NCBI RefSeq assembly: GCF_000317305.3
Contig: NC_023036.2
Span: 5,022,001 to 5,086,000, forward strand
DNA from: Mycolicibacterium neoaurum VKM Ac-1815D
Lineage (GTDB): Bacteria; Actinomycetota; Actinomycetes; Mycobacteriales; Mycobacteriaceae
Reading direction: 5' to 3'
DNA length: 64,000 bases
A model generated the notes under the pieces. It ran no database searches. It worked only from the letters and a program-made list of their open reading frames with translations, and was not told the DNA's origin. Positions 17,101 to 26,484 of this stretch are shown here, in pieces. Every line of letters starts with the position of its first letter. Positions within the stretch are counted from its first letter, which is position 1. A program made the translations under genes and the position numbers.

Positions 17101-18130
17101 TCTCCGAACACCTCCCCTTCGACGGGTCCGGCGGGCCGCCGAACGGGATCAGGATGTCGCTCCCGGCGGGCCCATTGATTTTCATCCGGATCGAGCAGTA
17201 GTAGATGTTGAAGAACGCCCCGTACGCGCCGAGAGCATTCAGGCGCAGATAGTTCTCGGCCAGTGGTTCGATGACCTTGTTGATATCGGCCTTGCGCTCG
17301 TCCATCCGCTGCATCAGCGGCCGGGCGTTTTCGATGACACCCTGCAACGGCCGCCGCGATGCCTGCAACATCTCGGTCAGATCGTTCTCGGCGCTGGCCA
17401 GCGGCCCGATCGCACCGGCAATGGGGTCACGGTTCTCGGCGAGACCGGTAATGAGCTTCTGCAGTTCGTCGACGCTGGCGTTGAACTGATCGCCCTTCTC
17501 GTCGATGGTGCCCAGCACGGTGTTGAGGTTGGTGATGACATCGCCGATCAGTTGGTCGCGGGCGGCCAGGTTCTGGCTGAACGAGCTGGTGCTGGCCAAC
17601 ATGTTCTGGATGGCCCCGCCCTGGCCCTGCAACAGTTCGATGACAGCGTTGCTGACCTCGTTGACCTTGTTGCCGTCCAGACCCTTGAGCACCGGGCGCA
17701 GTCCGCCGAGCAGTGCGTCGAGATCCAGCGCAGGCTGGGTATTTGCCGTCGACAGGGTCGAACCCGCCGGTAGCTTCTGCAGTTCCCCTGGGCCGGAGGT
17801 GATCTCCATATAGCGATCGCCGACGAGATTCTCGTAGCGCACGACCGCGCGGGTCGAGGTGTAGAGCTGATAGCGCTTGTCGACATCGAACGCGACATCG
17901 ACGGTGTTGTCCGGATTCAGCGTGACGGCACTGACCGAGCCGACGGGCACCCCGGCGATCCGGACGTCCTGACCGGTCTTGAGTCGCGAGGCCTCGGTGA
18001 ATGTTGCGTGGTACTGGTTGCTCGAGGCGAACCGGAACTGCCCGAACACGACGATCAGCCCGGCAGCCACCAGCACCATGGCCATGGTGAAGACCGCGAC
18101 ATTGATGAGGGTTCTGCGCTCGCTGTTCAT
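17093..18130 (-). CDS. mce4B: Mce4B, sterol importer subunit
   Basis: 345 aa: membrane helix at about 9-30, MCE domain (YHATFTEASRLKTGQDVRIA), Mce helical region, and a Cys pair in YYCSIRMK and GRCSENG also found in other Mce B proteins. The start ATG (18130) overlaps by one base the stop of a 21-codon frame that bridges it to mce4A. Corresponds to Rv3498c. Confidence 0.94.
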   Translation of the reverse strand: MNSERRTLINVAVFTMAMVLVAAGLIVVFGQFRFASSNQYHATFTEASRLKTGQDVRIAGVPVGSVSAVTLNPDNTVDVAFDVDKRYQLYTSTRAVVRYENLVGDRYMEITSGPGELQKLPAGSTLSTANTQPALDLDALLGGLRPVLKGLDGNKVNEVSNAVIELLQGQGGAIQNMLASTSSFSQNLAARDQLIGDVITNLNTVLGTIDEKGDQFNASVDELQKLITGLAENRDPIAGAIGPLASAENDLTEMLQASRRPLQGVIENARPLMQRMDERKADINKVIEPLAENYLRLNALGAYGAFFNIYYCSIRMKINGPAGSDILIPFGGPPDPSKGRCSENG

Positions 18131-18195
18131 CAGAACCCCATGTTCTTGGCAGTCAACTCTTCGCGCAGGCGCTCATCGCAGCGCAACCTGTTCAT
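18130..18195 (-). CDS. Candidate 21-aa mini-cistron between mce4A and mce4B
   Basis: The mce4A stop reads TGATG, so an ATG at 18195 begins inside it. The frame MNRLRCDERL... continues for 21 codons and ends in a second TGATG that contains the mce4B start. Both junctions overlap by one base, as expected of a translationally coupled cistron. It may be a real, charged microprotein or simply a coupling spacer; a 12-bp direct repeat (TGTTCATCAGAA, 18124-18135 and 18189-18200) marks both junctions. Confidence 0.4.
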   Translation of the reverse strand: MNRLRCDERLREELTAKNMGF

Positions 18196-19397
18196 CAGAA
18201 ATCATCCCGTTCCGCGAAGGCACCGTTGAACAGGAACTGCAGCGTGGACGGCGCGTTGAACTGCACTTCGGTGTTGGGCTGATACGGCACGTAAGCGTTA
18301 TCTGTCACCAAGAACTGGGTGTGATACCAGGACCCGCCGAGCTGCTTGCCCGGAATATCCGGCAGGCCACGGCAGTTGGGCCCGCCCGAGGCGTTCACGA
18401 TCGGCAGGCTCTCCGGATATGTATAGGCCGGGGCCCCCGGCAGGAAGTTGGCCGCGACGAACAGACCGGGCCGGATACCGCCGATCACCGGCGCGAAGGT
18501 GTCGATCGCCTTCGCGGTGCCCTGCAGGGTGCAACCGATGACCGGTGAGTAGTCGCCGACAACTTTGAGCGGCGCACGCAGCCGCTGAATCGCGGCGATG
18601 TAGTCATCGGCCGCGGGTTCCAAGGTGGCGGTGCCGTTCTGGGCCAGGCCGGTGGCGGCCAGCAGCGCGGCATTGAGGCTGTCCTGCTCGTCGACAATCG
18701 GCTGCGCCACCCGTGGCGCATTGTCGAAGATACTGGCGAGATCGGGGCCGGCGTCGCCGTAAATCCCCGCGACGACGGCGGTCTTGCGTAGATCGTCCTG
18801 CACCGCGGGCAGCTTGGGATTGAGTTGGGCAAGATAGCTGTTCAGCCCGGACATCGCGACACCGAGATCCTCACCGTTACCGCGCAAGCCCTCACCGAGC
18901 GCGGTGACGGTGGCGTTCAGATTGACCGGGTCGACCTTGTGCAGTACATCGGTCAGCGTCTGGAACAGCGTGTTGACCTCGAGCTGGACTGCGGAGGCCT
19001 GGATGTTGGTCCCGGCCTGCAGGGTGGTTCCGCGCGGATCCTCTGGCGGCAGGAACTCCACCGATTTCGCGCCGAAGACGGTGGTACCGCCGATCTTCAC
19101 GTCCGCGTTCGACGGGATGAACCGCATCTGGCTGCGGTCGATCGACAACGTGAGCTTGGCCTGATCCCCGGCGTATTCGATACTGGCGACCTTGCCGATC
19201 TGGATCCCGCGGTACTTGACCTTGGCATCGCGCTCCATCACCAGGCCCGCCCGCTGCGATGTGACGGTCACGGTATCTGTGGCGGTGAACGCCGCAGTGA
19301 AGAACAGATAAGTCAGCGCGACCGCGACCACGACAATGGTGGCCAGGATCGCGGCGGCGATCCGCACATGACTGCGCTTGGCATCACTTTGCGCCAT
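18195..19397 (-). CDS. mce4A: Mce4A, sterol importer subunit
   Basis: 400 aa: membrane helix at about 12-35, MCE domain (DTVTVTSQRAGLVMERDAKV), Mce helical region, and the C-terminal segment ending TLQFLFNGAFAERDDF. M. tuberculosis Mce4A is also about 400 aa. Normally mce4A directly follows yrbE4B; here 16.2 kb separates the two and mce4A has a 5' region with its own KstR-like box, so mce4A-F must be transcribed separately from the permease genes. Confidence 0.95.
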   Translation of the reverse strand: MAQSDAKRSHVRIAAAILATIVVVAVALTYLFFTAAFTATDTVTVTSQRAGLVMERDAKVKYRGIQIGKVASIEYAGDQAKLTLSIDRSQMRFIPSNADVKIGGTTVFGAKSVEFLPPEDPRGTTLQAGTNIQASAVQLEVNTLFQTLTDVLHKVDPVNLNATVTALGEGLRGNGEDLGVAMSGLNSYLAQLNPKLPAVQDDLRKTAVVAGIYGDAGPDLASIFDNAPRVAQPIVDEQDSLNAALLAATGLAQNGTATLEPAADDYIAAIQRLRAPLKVVGDYSPVIGCTLQGTAKAIDTFAPVIGGIRPGLFVAANFLPGAPAYTYPESLPIVNASGGPNCRGLPDIPGKQLGGSWYHTQFLVTDNAYVPYQPNTEVQFNAPSTLQFLFNGAFAERDDF

Positions 19398-19688
19398 GAA
19401 CGTCCTCGGGCCTTCCGGAAGCCAGTCGGGGTTTGCGAAGCTTCAAAGTATCCGACGCCATCTGCTTGCTGCGCGAGATGGCAGAAGTGGCCTCACCTAG
19501 TTCTCGAATTCCAGGCTCGGAGCCGACCCGCCACAGCGCCTTCGGCAACGAATCCTCGCAATATGACCGTCGAACACGCGGTCGAGGAACGCCAGCGAAG
19601 GTCTCAGTAGGCAGTGCCCGCATAACCGTTGACACAAGCCCCCTTCGCGCTCATCCCGACCAGCATCTCCGCGTGAGCATACTAAACT

Positions 19689-19702
19689 AGAACACGTTCA
19701 CT
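19689..19702. promoter_or_regulatory. KstR-like box upstream of mce4A
   Basis: TAGAACACGTTCAC fits the KstR operator with one mismatch in the last base. It is part of a 17-bp stretch (AACTAGAACACGTTCAC, 19686-19702) that is identical to the one upstream of yrbE4A (37356-37372), in the same orientation to its gene. Confidence 0.65.
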
Positions 19703-19775
19703 TAACAGATTCCAGCACTTGATCGCACAATTCCGCTATCTTGCAGGGAATGGCTGGTCGTGAGAACCATGATGT

Positions 19776-19789
19776 TGGAACGCGTTCTT
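19776..19789. promoter_or_regulatory. KstR-like box near the reductase promoter
   Basis: TGGAACGCGTTCTT has the AACnnGTT core and one mismatch to the consensus at the last base. It lies 265 bp upstream of the carboxylic acid reductase gene and 87 bp from the mce4A box, so it could serve either direction. Confidence 0.45.
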
Positions 19790-20053
19790 ACTACTAGGTG
19801 ACCGGGGGATCACTGGGGGGATCAGTGCGCAACCGCGCAAAGTGTGGCCGACATGGCACCTGGGTCGCATCGGACAGCAAAGCCATCGCCGGCGCCGCTC
19901 GACATCGACGCGGTCTGGGAGACCTACTGCGATCGTCGACCCCTGCCGCAACGGGGAGGGCGATCAACGGCCCGGCCCGGATGCCCGTGCGGTGCTCCGT
20001 TCGAACCATGGACCTGACTGTCGAAAAGTAGGGCTGAAGGGAAGACCTGCCTC

Positions 20054-23000
20054 GTGACCGAGAACGACACACGCAAAGTTGCAGACCTCGAGCGGATCAC
20101 CGCGAAGCTCATGGGATTGCTAGGGTCTGATCCCCAGTTCGCCGCCGCCTTGCCCGACGCCACCATCGCCGAAGCCGTCAAAGCGCCAGGAATGCGACTT
20201 GCCGAGATGCTGGCCGTGGTGATGGAGGGGTACGGACCCCGGCCGGCGCTCGGCGAGCGCACCTACCGGCTCACCACCGATGCGGCGGGACGGACCAGCA
20301 GAGAATTCTTGTCCGACTTCGCCACCATCACTTACGCAGAGCTATGGCGCCGGGTCGGCGCGCTGGCGAGCGCATGGCGTCACGAGTCCACCGATGTCCG
20401 TCCCGGCAGTTTCGTCTGCACGGCCGGTCGGGCCGGTATCGACTACACAGTCGCAGATCTCGCCTGCATCCGGATGGGCGCAGTCGCAGTTCCTTTACCG
20501 GCAACTGCAACGGAATCCGAGTTCACGGCGATGCTCGAAGAGGTCCGTCCCGCTGTCGTGTGCTCGGACATGGAGACCGTCGGACGGCTGTCCCGCGCCG
20601 TGCTTGCGTGCTCGCACAAACCACGTCAGCTCGTATTGCTCGACTATCAAGCCGAGAACGACGAGCAGCGCCAGGCCTTCGAATCGACGGTCGGCGAGGT
20701 GGGCACGATGTTCGACGTCGACACGCTGCAGTCGCTGACGGAGCGAGGCGGCCAGTATCCGGCGATCTCCCCATACGTCGACGCCGAGGACGACAACCCG
20801 ATGGCAGCGCTGCTGTACACCTCGGGCAGCACAGGAACCCCTAAGGCCGCGATCTGCACGGAACGCATGTGCGCGATGGCGTGGACATCGGCATCCTTGG
20901 CACCGGCGATCGGCCTCACCTACATGCCGATGAGTCATTTCTATGGCCGTGGATTCCTCTACACCACTTTGTCTGGCGGTGGCACCAACTACTTCGTCAC
21001 CGAGAGCGACCTGTCCTCGCTGTTCGACGATCTGGCGCTGATTCGCCCGACGGCACTACCGCTGGTGCCACGAGTGTGCGAGATGATCGCTCACCGGTAT
21101 CACGGTGAAGTGGTGGCACGTGTGGCCGCAGGCTGCGACCGCGCCGCCGCCGAAGACGAGGCCAAGACACTGGTCCGCGACCAGGTGTTGGGCGGCCGCT
21201 ACCTGTGGGCCAGTTGCGCCAGTGCGCCCCTATCCCCCGCCATGCACACCCTGATGGAAGAACTGCTCGACGCCCCGTTGGTCATAAGCTACGGCGCCAC
21301 GGAGATCGTCGGGGTCACCATCGATGGAGTGGTGTCCCGGCCACCGGTGATCGACTACAAACTCGTCGACGTTCCGGCTCTCGGGTACTTCGGCACCGAT
21401 CAGCCGTACCCTCGCGGTGAACTGCTGGTCAAGACCGTCAATGCGATGGCAGGCTATTACAAGCGACCGGAACTCACCGCGGAGTCCTTCGACGCCGACG
21501 GGTATTACCGCACCGGCGACATCATGGCAGAGATCGCGCCGGATCGGCTCAAGTACGTCGATCGTGTCAACAATGTCCTCAAACTTGCGCAGGGCGAGTT
21601 CGTTGCGGTCTCACAGTTGGAGGCCACGTTCTGCTCCCATCCGCTGATCGAGCAGATTTTCGTATACGGCAACAGCTCTCAATCATTCGTGCTCGCAATC
21701 GTGGTACCCGACGCGACCGAGGCCGCGCGCCATCCGGCGGACATCTCCAGCCAGATCAGGGATGCACTCCACAGCGTCGGCCGCGAAACCGGGCTCAAGT
21801 CCTGGGAAGTCCCCCGCCATTTTCTTGTCGAGCATCAGCACTTCACCGCGCACAACGGATTGCTCACCGCGTCCAACAAGCTTGCTCGGCCGAAGCTGAT
21901 CGCTCGCTACGGGGCGCGCTTGGAACAGCTCTATGCAGAAATCGCCGATGCTGCCGCGAGAAACCTCCGTGACCTCCACAGCGGAAAGACCGAACGTCCT
22001 GTCGTGGACACGATCGAGCGCGCTGTCCTGGTAGCCCTGGACCTCCCCGATACCGGCCAGCTCCGACACGCTCGTTTCGTCGATCTCGGCGGTGACTCGA
22101 TGTCCGCGCTGTCCCTGGCGAACCTGCTCGAGGAAATCTTCGAAGTCGACGTGCCGGTCGCCGACATCATCGATCCAACAATCGAGCTCCACCACCTGGC
22201 GGCCAGGATCTCGGCCCGGATCGACACGAGATCGGCTGTGCCGAACGCGAAGTCGGTGCACGGCTCGGAGCACGCACGGATCAGCGCGGCGCAGTTGACA
22301 CTCGATGCGTTCGCCGCAGGACCAGGACAGGCGCCCGGTGCCGGCGAGGTCGATGCGGTGACACGCCCACCGCGCACCGTTCTGCTAACTGGTGCGACAG
22401 GATTCCTCGGACGATTCCAGTGCGTGGAGTTGATGACCATGATGGCGAACGGCACCGGCGGAAAGGTGGTCTGCATCGTGCGCGGACGCTCGCACGATGA
22501 CGCACGCGACCGCCTTCTTCGTGCTGTTGCGGCCGATTCCGCGTTCATGGAGAAATTCACTCGCTTGGCCGAGAACCACTTGGAGGTCTTGGCAGGCGAT
22601 CTCGGATTGCCGCGATTCGGAATGCAGAATGGCGACTGGGACCGACTCTGTGACACCGTCGACGCCATCGTGCACGCAGGCGCGCTGGTCAATCACGCCT
22701 TGCCCTACCGTGCGCTGTTCGCGCCCAACGTCTTCGGAACCTCCGAAGTTCTCAGACTGGCGGTAACTGGCCGGCTCAAACCCGTCAGCTTCATATCCAC
22801 CGTTGCCGCCGCGGTAACCCCGACGGGAAGTCTGGTCGACGAGAACTCCGATATCCGCCACGCAAGCCCCTATCGCGATCTCGACAACACCTACGCAAAC
22901 GGTTATGGCGCAAGCAAGTGGGCCGCGGAGGTACTGTGCCGCGACGCACATCAGCGTTATGGGCTCCCCGTCAACGTCTTTCGCTGCAGCATGCTGCTTC

Positions 23001-23536
23001 CTCACCGCCTGTTCCCTGGCCACGTCAACAGTCAAGATGTACTGAGCCGACTACTGGCCAGTCTCATCGATACCGGACTGGCGCCCGGATCGTTCTACAC
23101 CGGCGATTCTCAGCACGCGCATTTCGACGGACTTCCGGTCGATTTCGTTGCCCACGCGACGACTCACATCCACCCGGAGACACGCACCTTTCGCACCTTC
23201 AACGTGGTCAACCCGAACCCCGACAACGTCTCCATCGACACGTTCGTGACGTGGCTCGTGGAGGCCGGTTTCCCGATCCGCTACATCGACGATTACGACG
23301 AGTGGTTCTGCCGAACACACACAGCACTTCGCGCGCTACCCGACTCAGTCCGGCATCAGACTCTGTTCGATTTGCCCAGCGTCTTCGCACACCCCAGCCC
23401 AGCCATTCCCGGGTCTATGTTCCCGGCCGACATGTTCTGCGCCACAGTGCGCGACACCCTCGCGGCGGACGGCGCAATACCGACCGTAGAAGGGGTTCAC
23501 ATCGTGCGCCTCGCAGAGGCTCTGCGGCCGCGCTGA
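20054..23536 (+). CDS. Carboxylic acid reductase (A-PCP-R, FadD9/CAR type)
   Basis: 1160 aa, the usual CAR length. The adenylation domain contains the AMP loop LLYTSGSTGTPK (about 252-263), SYGATE and YYRTGDIM; the carrier domain has DLGGDSMSAL with phosphopantetheine Ser682; the reductase domain begins TVLLTGATGFLG (about 775) and has catalytic Tyr951 and Lys955 (YGASK). The family activates a carboxylic acid with ATP, loads it as a thioester and releases it as an aldehyde with NADPH. GTG start at 20054. First gene of the island; its stop abuts the convergent P450 gene. Substrate (fatty acid or sterol side-chain acid) cannot be told from sequence. A phosphopantetheinyl transferase must be encoded elsewhere. 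Confidence 0.94.
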   Translation: MTENDTRKVADLERITAKLMGLLGSDPQFAAALPDATIAEAVKAPGMRLAEMLAVVMEGYGPRPALGERTYRLTTDAAGRTSREFLSDFATITYAELWRRVGALASAWRHESTDVRPGSFVCTAGRAGIDYTVADLACIRMGAVAVPLPATATESEFTAMLEEVRPAVVCSDMETVGRLSRAVLACSHKPRQLVLLDYQAENDEQRQAFESTVGEVGTMFDVDTLQSLTERGGQYPAISPYVDAEDDNPMAALLYTSGSTGTPKAAICTERMCAMAWTSASLAPAIGLTYMPMSHFYGRGFLYTTLSGGGTNYFVTESDLSSLFDDLALIRPTALPLVPRVCEMIAHRYHGEVVARVAAGCDRAAAEDEAKTLVRDQVLGGRYLWASCASAPLSPAMHTLMEELLDAPLVISYGATEIVGVTIDGVVSRPPVIDYKLVDVPALGYFGTDQPYPRGELLVKTVNAMAGYYKRPELTAESFDADGYYRTGDIMAEIAPDRLKYVDRVNNVLKLAQGEFVAVSQLEATFCSHPLIEQIFVYGNSSQSFVLAIVVPDATEAARHPADISSQIRDALHSVGRETGLKSWEVPRHFLVEHQHFTAHNGLLTASNKLARPKLIARYGARLEQLYAEIADAAARNLRDLHSGKTERPVVDTIERAVLVALDLPDTGQLRHARFVDLGGDSMSALSLANLLEEIFEVDVPVADIIDPTIELHHLAARISARIDTRSAVPNAKSVHGSEHARISAAQLTLDAFAAGPGQAPGAGEVDAVTRPPRTVLLTGATGFLGRFQCVELMTMMANGTGGKVVCIVRGRSHDDARDRLLRAVAADSAFMEKFTRLAENHLEVLAGDLGLPRFGMQNGDWDRLCDTVDAIVHAGALVNHALPYRALFAPNVFGTSEVLRLAVTGRLKPVSFISTVAAAVTPTGSLVDENSDIRHASPYRDLDNTYANGYGASKWAAEVLCRDAHQRYGLPVNVFRCSMLLPHRLFPGHVNSQDVLSRLLASLIDTGLAPGSFYTGDSQHAHFDGLPVDFVAHATTHIHPETRTFRTFNVVNPNPDNVSIDTFVTWLVEAGFPIRYIDDYDEWFCRTHTALRALPDSVRHQTLFDLPSVFAHPSPAIPGSMFPADMFCATVRDTLAADGAIPTVEGVHIVRLAEALRPR

Positions 23537-24721
23537 TCACCAAGCGACGGGGATATTGGTGAACCCACCGGTCAGGCTACCGTCGCGCATCACCAGCTCC
23601 GAGATATCGCCGCCGAGGTGCAGGCTCGGCACACGATCGACGAGCGCCGTGATGACCTCCGTCAACTGCAACCGGGCCAGCGGTGCACCGACGCAGTAAC
23701 GTGCGCCGTGACCGAACGTCAGATGTCCCGACGTATTACGAGCGATATCGAGGAGATCCGGGTCGTCGAAGACAGTCTGATCGTGATTGGCAGCACCGAC
23801 GTCGAGAAGAAGAAGGTCCCCGGCAGAGATTGCGGCCGCGCCGATCTCGAAATCCTCCCGCGCGTAGCGTGGAATCTCACCACCGCCTGTTCGCGACGCC
23901 CGCAGAGTCTCCTCGACGGCGTTGCCGACGAGATTCGGCTGTCTCACCAGGAGCTCCCACTGATCCCGCCGCGTCAGTAACAACAGCGTGGCGAGACTGA
24001 GCTGAATCACGGTGGTCTCGTGGCCACCCAGCAGCAATGCCATCGACTGGGACGCGATCTCATGATCGGTGACCCCGTCGGTAGCACACAACCGAGAGAT
24101 CACGTCATCTCCAGGTTCTCGGCGTTTTCGACCCACCAACTCTGTGCCGTACATGTAAAGCTGCCCTATACCCCACTGCGAACGGGCATTGTCGCGGGTA
24201 TTGGTCGCTGCCGCGGTCCACATTCGGAAGTCATCCCGGTCGGCGTGCGGCACGCCGAGGAGCTCGCACAGCACCCGCATGGGCAACGGCAGTGCCATCG
24301 CTGCGTAGAAGTCCGCCGAAGATCCTTGGCCGAGCATCTCATCCAGCAGCTCGGCGATGTTCGCGCGCACCCCTACGACAAGTGCCCTCATCTGCTTCGG
24401 TGCGAAATGGCGCTGCATCAGTCGCCGCCCCCTCGCGTGGTCGGCATGCTCGGTGTCGAAGTTGCCGATCGGCCCACCGAAGAACGCTGATTCACCGGTG
24501 CGCGAGGCATTTTCAGGGTCACGGTGGGCCCGACCGACGCGCTCGTCATCGAAGAGCAAGCGCACCGCCTCGTAGCCGGTGACCAACCAGGCCGAATCAC
24601 CCACCGCGGTCAGCACCCGGTGGATCGTGCCCCGCGCCTGTAATGCTCGATGCTCTGACGAGGGCGTGAACAGACCCTCCCGCGCAAACGGGAGTCGAGG
24701 TGGGTCAGCTGCTGGTGTCAT
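23537..24721 (-). CDS. Cytochrome P450 (actinobacterial class I), island copy 1
   Basis: 394 aa soluble P450. I-helix LLLGGHETT, ExxR in EETLR, and heme loop FGHGARYCVG with Cys343. It depends on ferredoxin and reductase partners not encoded beside it; fdxD at 38.4 kb is a candidate. It resembles actinobacterial CYP105/107-type enzymes in length and motifs, clearly distinct from CYP142 in this window. Divergent from the second P450 across a 359-bp gap. Substrate unknown. Confidence 0.92.
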   Translation of the reverse strand: MTPAADPPRLPFAREGLFTPSSEHRALQARGTIHRVLTAVGDSAWLVTGYEAVRLLFDDERVGRAHRDPENASRTGESAFFGGPIGNFDTEHADHARGRRLMQRHFAPKQMRALVVGVRANIAELLDEMLGQGSSADFYAAMALPLPMRVLCELLGVPHADRDDFRMWTAAATNTRDNARSQWGIGQLYMYGTELVGRKRREPGDDVISRLCATDGVTDHEIASQSMALLLGGHETTVIQLSLATLLLLTRRDQWELLVRQPNLVGNAVEETLRASRTGGGEIPRYAREDFEIGAAAISAGDLLLLDVGAANHDQTVFDDPDLLDIARNTSGHLTFGHGARYCVGAPLARLQLTEVITALVDRVPSLHLGGDISELVMRDGSLTGGFTNIPVAW

Positions 24722-25080
24722 GATTGTCCTAGCTCTTCGGCTACAGCATCTAGTTCGCCCGCACCACCCAGGATAAGCCCTGAAAGCCGGACATGATGCA
24801 GGAAAAATGTGGATTGCGCCGAACCGAATGACGCAAGAAGCGATATCTATTTGTCTTCAATGCCAGCACATCTGATCACCAGTAGACAGCCGCAAGAAAA
24901 TCGCTCCGCCAACCATGACGAAGCCGCGCAGATGCCCACTGGATGGTGTGAGCGATTGACAATTACATCACTTGGCAAAGAACGGTAACACGTTCTAGTA
25001 TGCATCTACCGGCGCTGCTGATCACATCCTTCGGGGGTGGGCAATGACCAGCATGATGCTGTCCTTGGGGGGATGGACAA
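24722..25080. other. Divergent P450 intergenic region
   Basis: 359 bp without a gene between two divergent P450s. It is AT-rich for this genome (24841-24900 is 26 G+C of 60) and contains a KstR-like box at 24984-24997. A G-rich ribosome site (GGGGGGAT) precedes the second P450, and a similar G-run occurs upstream of the reductase gene at about 19815. Confidence 0.6.
24984..24997. promoter_or_regulatory. KstR-like box inside the island
   Basis: GGTAACACGTTCTA matches the KstR consensus except at the first base. It lies 84 bp before the second P450 start, in the divergent P450 gap. Confidence 0.55.
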
Positions 25081-26484
25081 TTGGTGAGCTTCGATGTTCC
25101 TCATTCCGCAGCGGGTGATGATTACGAGTGGCAGCCTCGGCTGCGGATTCCGCGCAAACTATCGGCCATCGCTCCTCGTTTGGGTGACACGATCGGCCTG
25201 ATGCTGGATCCGACGTTGTATCTCTTCGAGAAGTATCTGCAACACGGTCCGGTCTTCACGATGAAGACGCCATACCTGACATACACGGTCCTCGCAGGCA
25301 TCGAAGCCGCAAACTTCATGAGCAGCAAGCAAGGACGCGAATGCCTCACCGTGGGGAACTCCTGGCGTTTTGTCGAGGAGGAATTCGGCGGCCACGATTC
25401 ACTGGTCGCCGTCGACGGTGACCAGCACCGGCAATGGCGCACTCTGTTACAACGCGGTTACTCGCGCGAGGCCGTCAATGGTCGATACGACGACGCCGTC
25501 CAACTGATCGATGAGACCGTCGACAAGCATTGGCAATGTGGCGATCTGGTACCCATCCTTTCCGCCATGCAGAAGCTGTCCATCGCGCAGGTCGGGACCT
25601 TCGTGGGCGGCGTCCGACCGACCGATGACGAGGTCGACGACATAGCTCTGGTAACCAGAGAGATTCTCAAGATAGCGCCGGTACAGCACATGCCTCGGCT
25701 GATGCTTCACCTGCCGCGCTACACGAAGCCCAAGTCTCGGGTTACAGCGGTGGCCAGAACTGCCATCACCCGAGCGCACGACTCGGCTGGATACGGCACC
25801 GCGGACGGTTCCATACTGCTGCAGGACATCATGCAATCCCTGCTCGACAACCCCGGATCGACCAACGGCAGGAACACCCTCTTCCACTGCGTCCTACCGT
25901 ATTTCGCCGGTGTCGAGACCACTTCTGCCACTGCGACGTATGCCTTGTATCTGATCCACAAGCACCCCGAGGTGCTCGCGCGAATACGCGCCGAGGTCGA
26001 CGACCTGTTCCGTGGCCCTGTACTGACCCAAGACATATTGTTCAGCTCGACGCCTGTACTTCACGGAGCAGTGACAGAAGCGATGCGGTTGTATCCGATC
26101 GCATCGTTCTTGATCCGTGTCGCGGCGCGTGATTTCGACTTCGCCGGACACCGGATCAAGCGTGGTGAGCACGTGTTCATCGGCACGACCGTTCCCCACT
26201 TCTTGGCTGAATACTATTCGCGCCCTATGGTGTTCGATGTCGATCGCTACCGCGGTTCCGCGGTGCCGCACCGAATGCCGGGAGCCTACTCACCTTTCGG
26301 ACGTGGCCCCCACATGTGTATAGGTAAGGGACTCGCCGAGACCTTGATGCAGTTGACCCTCGCTCGGATCATCCATCGGCGAGAGTTAGAGCTGACATCA
26401 CCGTCTTTCCGCTTGTCGAATCGTATGTCCTCGAGTTCGCCATCCGGTCGATTTGCCCTCAAGGTCAATGGTGTTCGCCAATGA
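25081..26484 (+). CDS. Cytochrome P450, island copy 2
   Basis: 467 aa, longer than copy 1 and with a eukaryote-like (class II/CYP51-type) layout: I-helix YFAGVETTSAT, ExxR in EAMRLYP, and heme loop FGRGPHMCIG with Cys413. The start is the TTG at 25081 or the GTG at 25084, both after the G-rich ribosome site near 25066-25073. Its 3' end overlaps the convergent Ddn-like gene by 20 bp. A lipid or sterol-like substrate is plausible but unproven. Confidence 0.9.
   Translation: MVSFDVPHSAAGDDYEWQPRLRIPRKLSAIAPRLGDTIGLMLDPTLYLFEKYLQHGPVFTMKTPYLTYTVLAGIEAANFMSSKQGRECLTVGNSWRFVEEEFGGHDSLVAVDGDQHRQWRTLLQRGYSREAVNGRYDDAVQLIDETVDKHWQCGDLVPILSAMQKLSIAQVGTFVGGVRPTDDEVDDIALVTREILKIAPVQHMPRLMLHLPRYTKPKSRVTAVARTAITRAHDSAGYGTADGSILLQDIMQSLLDNPGSTNGRNTLFHCVLPYFAGVETTSATATYALYLIHKHPEVLARIRAEVDDLFRGPVLTQDILFSSTPVLHGAVTEAMRLYPIASFLIRVAARDFDFAGHRIKRGEHVFIGTTVPHFLAEYYSRPMVFDVDRYRGSAVPHRMPGAYSPFGRGPHMCIGKGLAETLMQLTLARIIHRRELELTSPSFRLSNRMSSSSPSGRFALKVNGVRQ

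Larger units (their letters stand above)
19398..20053. other. Gene-free left edge of the island (656 bp)
   Basis: No convincing gene on either strand. It holds two KstR-like boxes (19689-19702, 19776-19789), G-rich runs near 19803-19818, and the leader of the carboxylic acid reductase gene. Short open frames at 19384-19635 (minus) and 19798-20031 (plus) have no recognisable protein features. No transposase remnant or att-like repeat was seen. Confidence 0.6.

Noticed and set aside
19384..19635. 83-codon minus-strand frame overlapping the mce4A start
   Set aside because: No ribosome site, no domain, and it lies in the leader of mce4A.
19798..20031. 77-codon plus-strand frame before the carboxylic acid reductase
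   Set aside because: Arg/Ala-rich composition typical of a random high-GC frame and no ribosome site.
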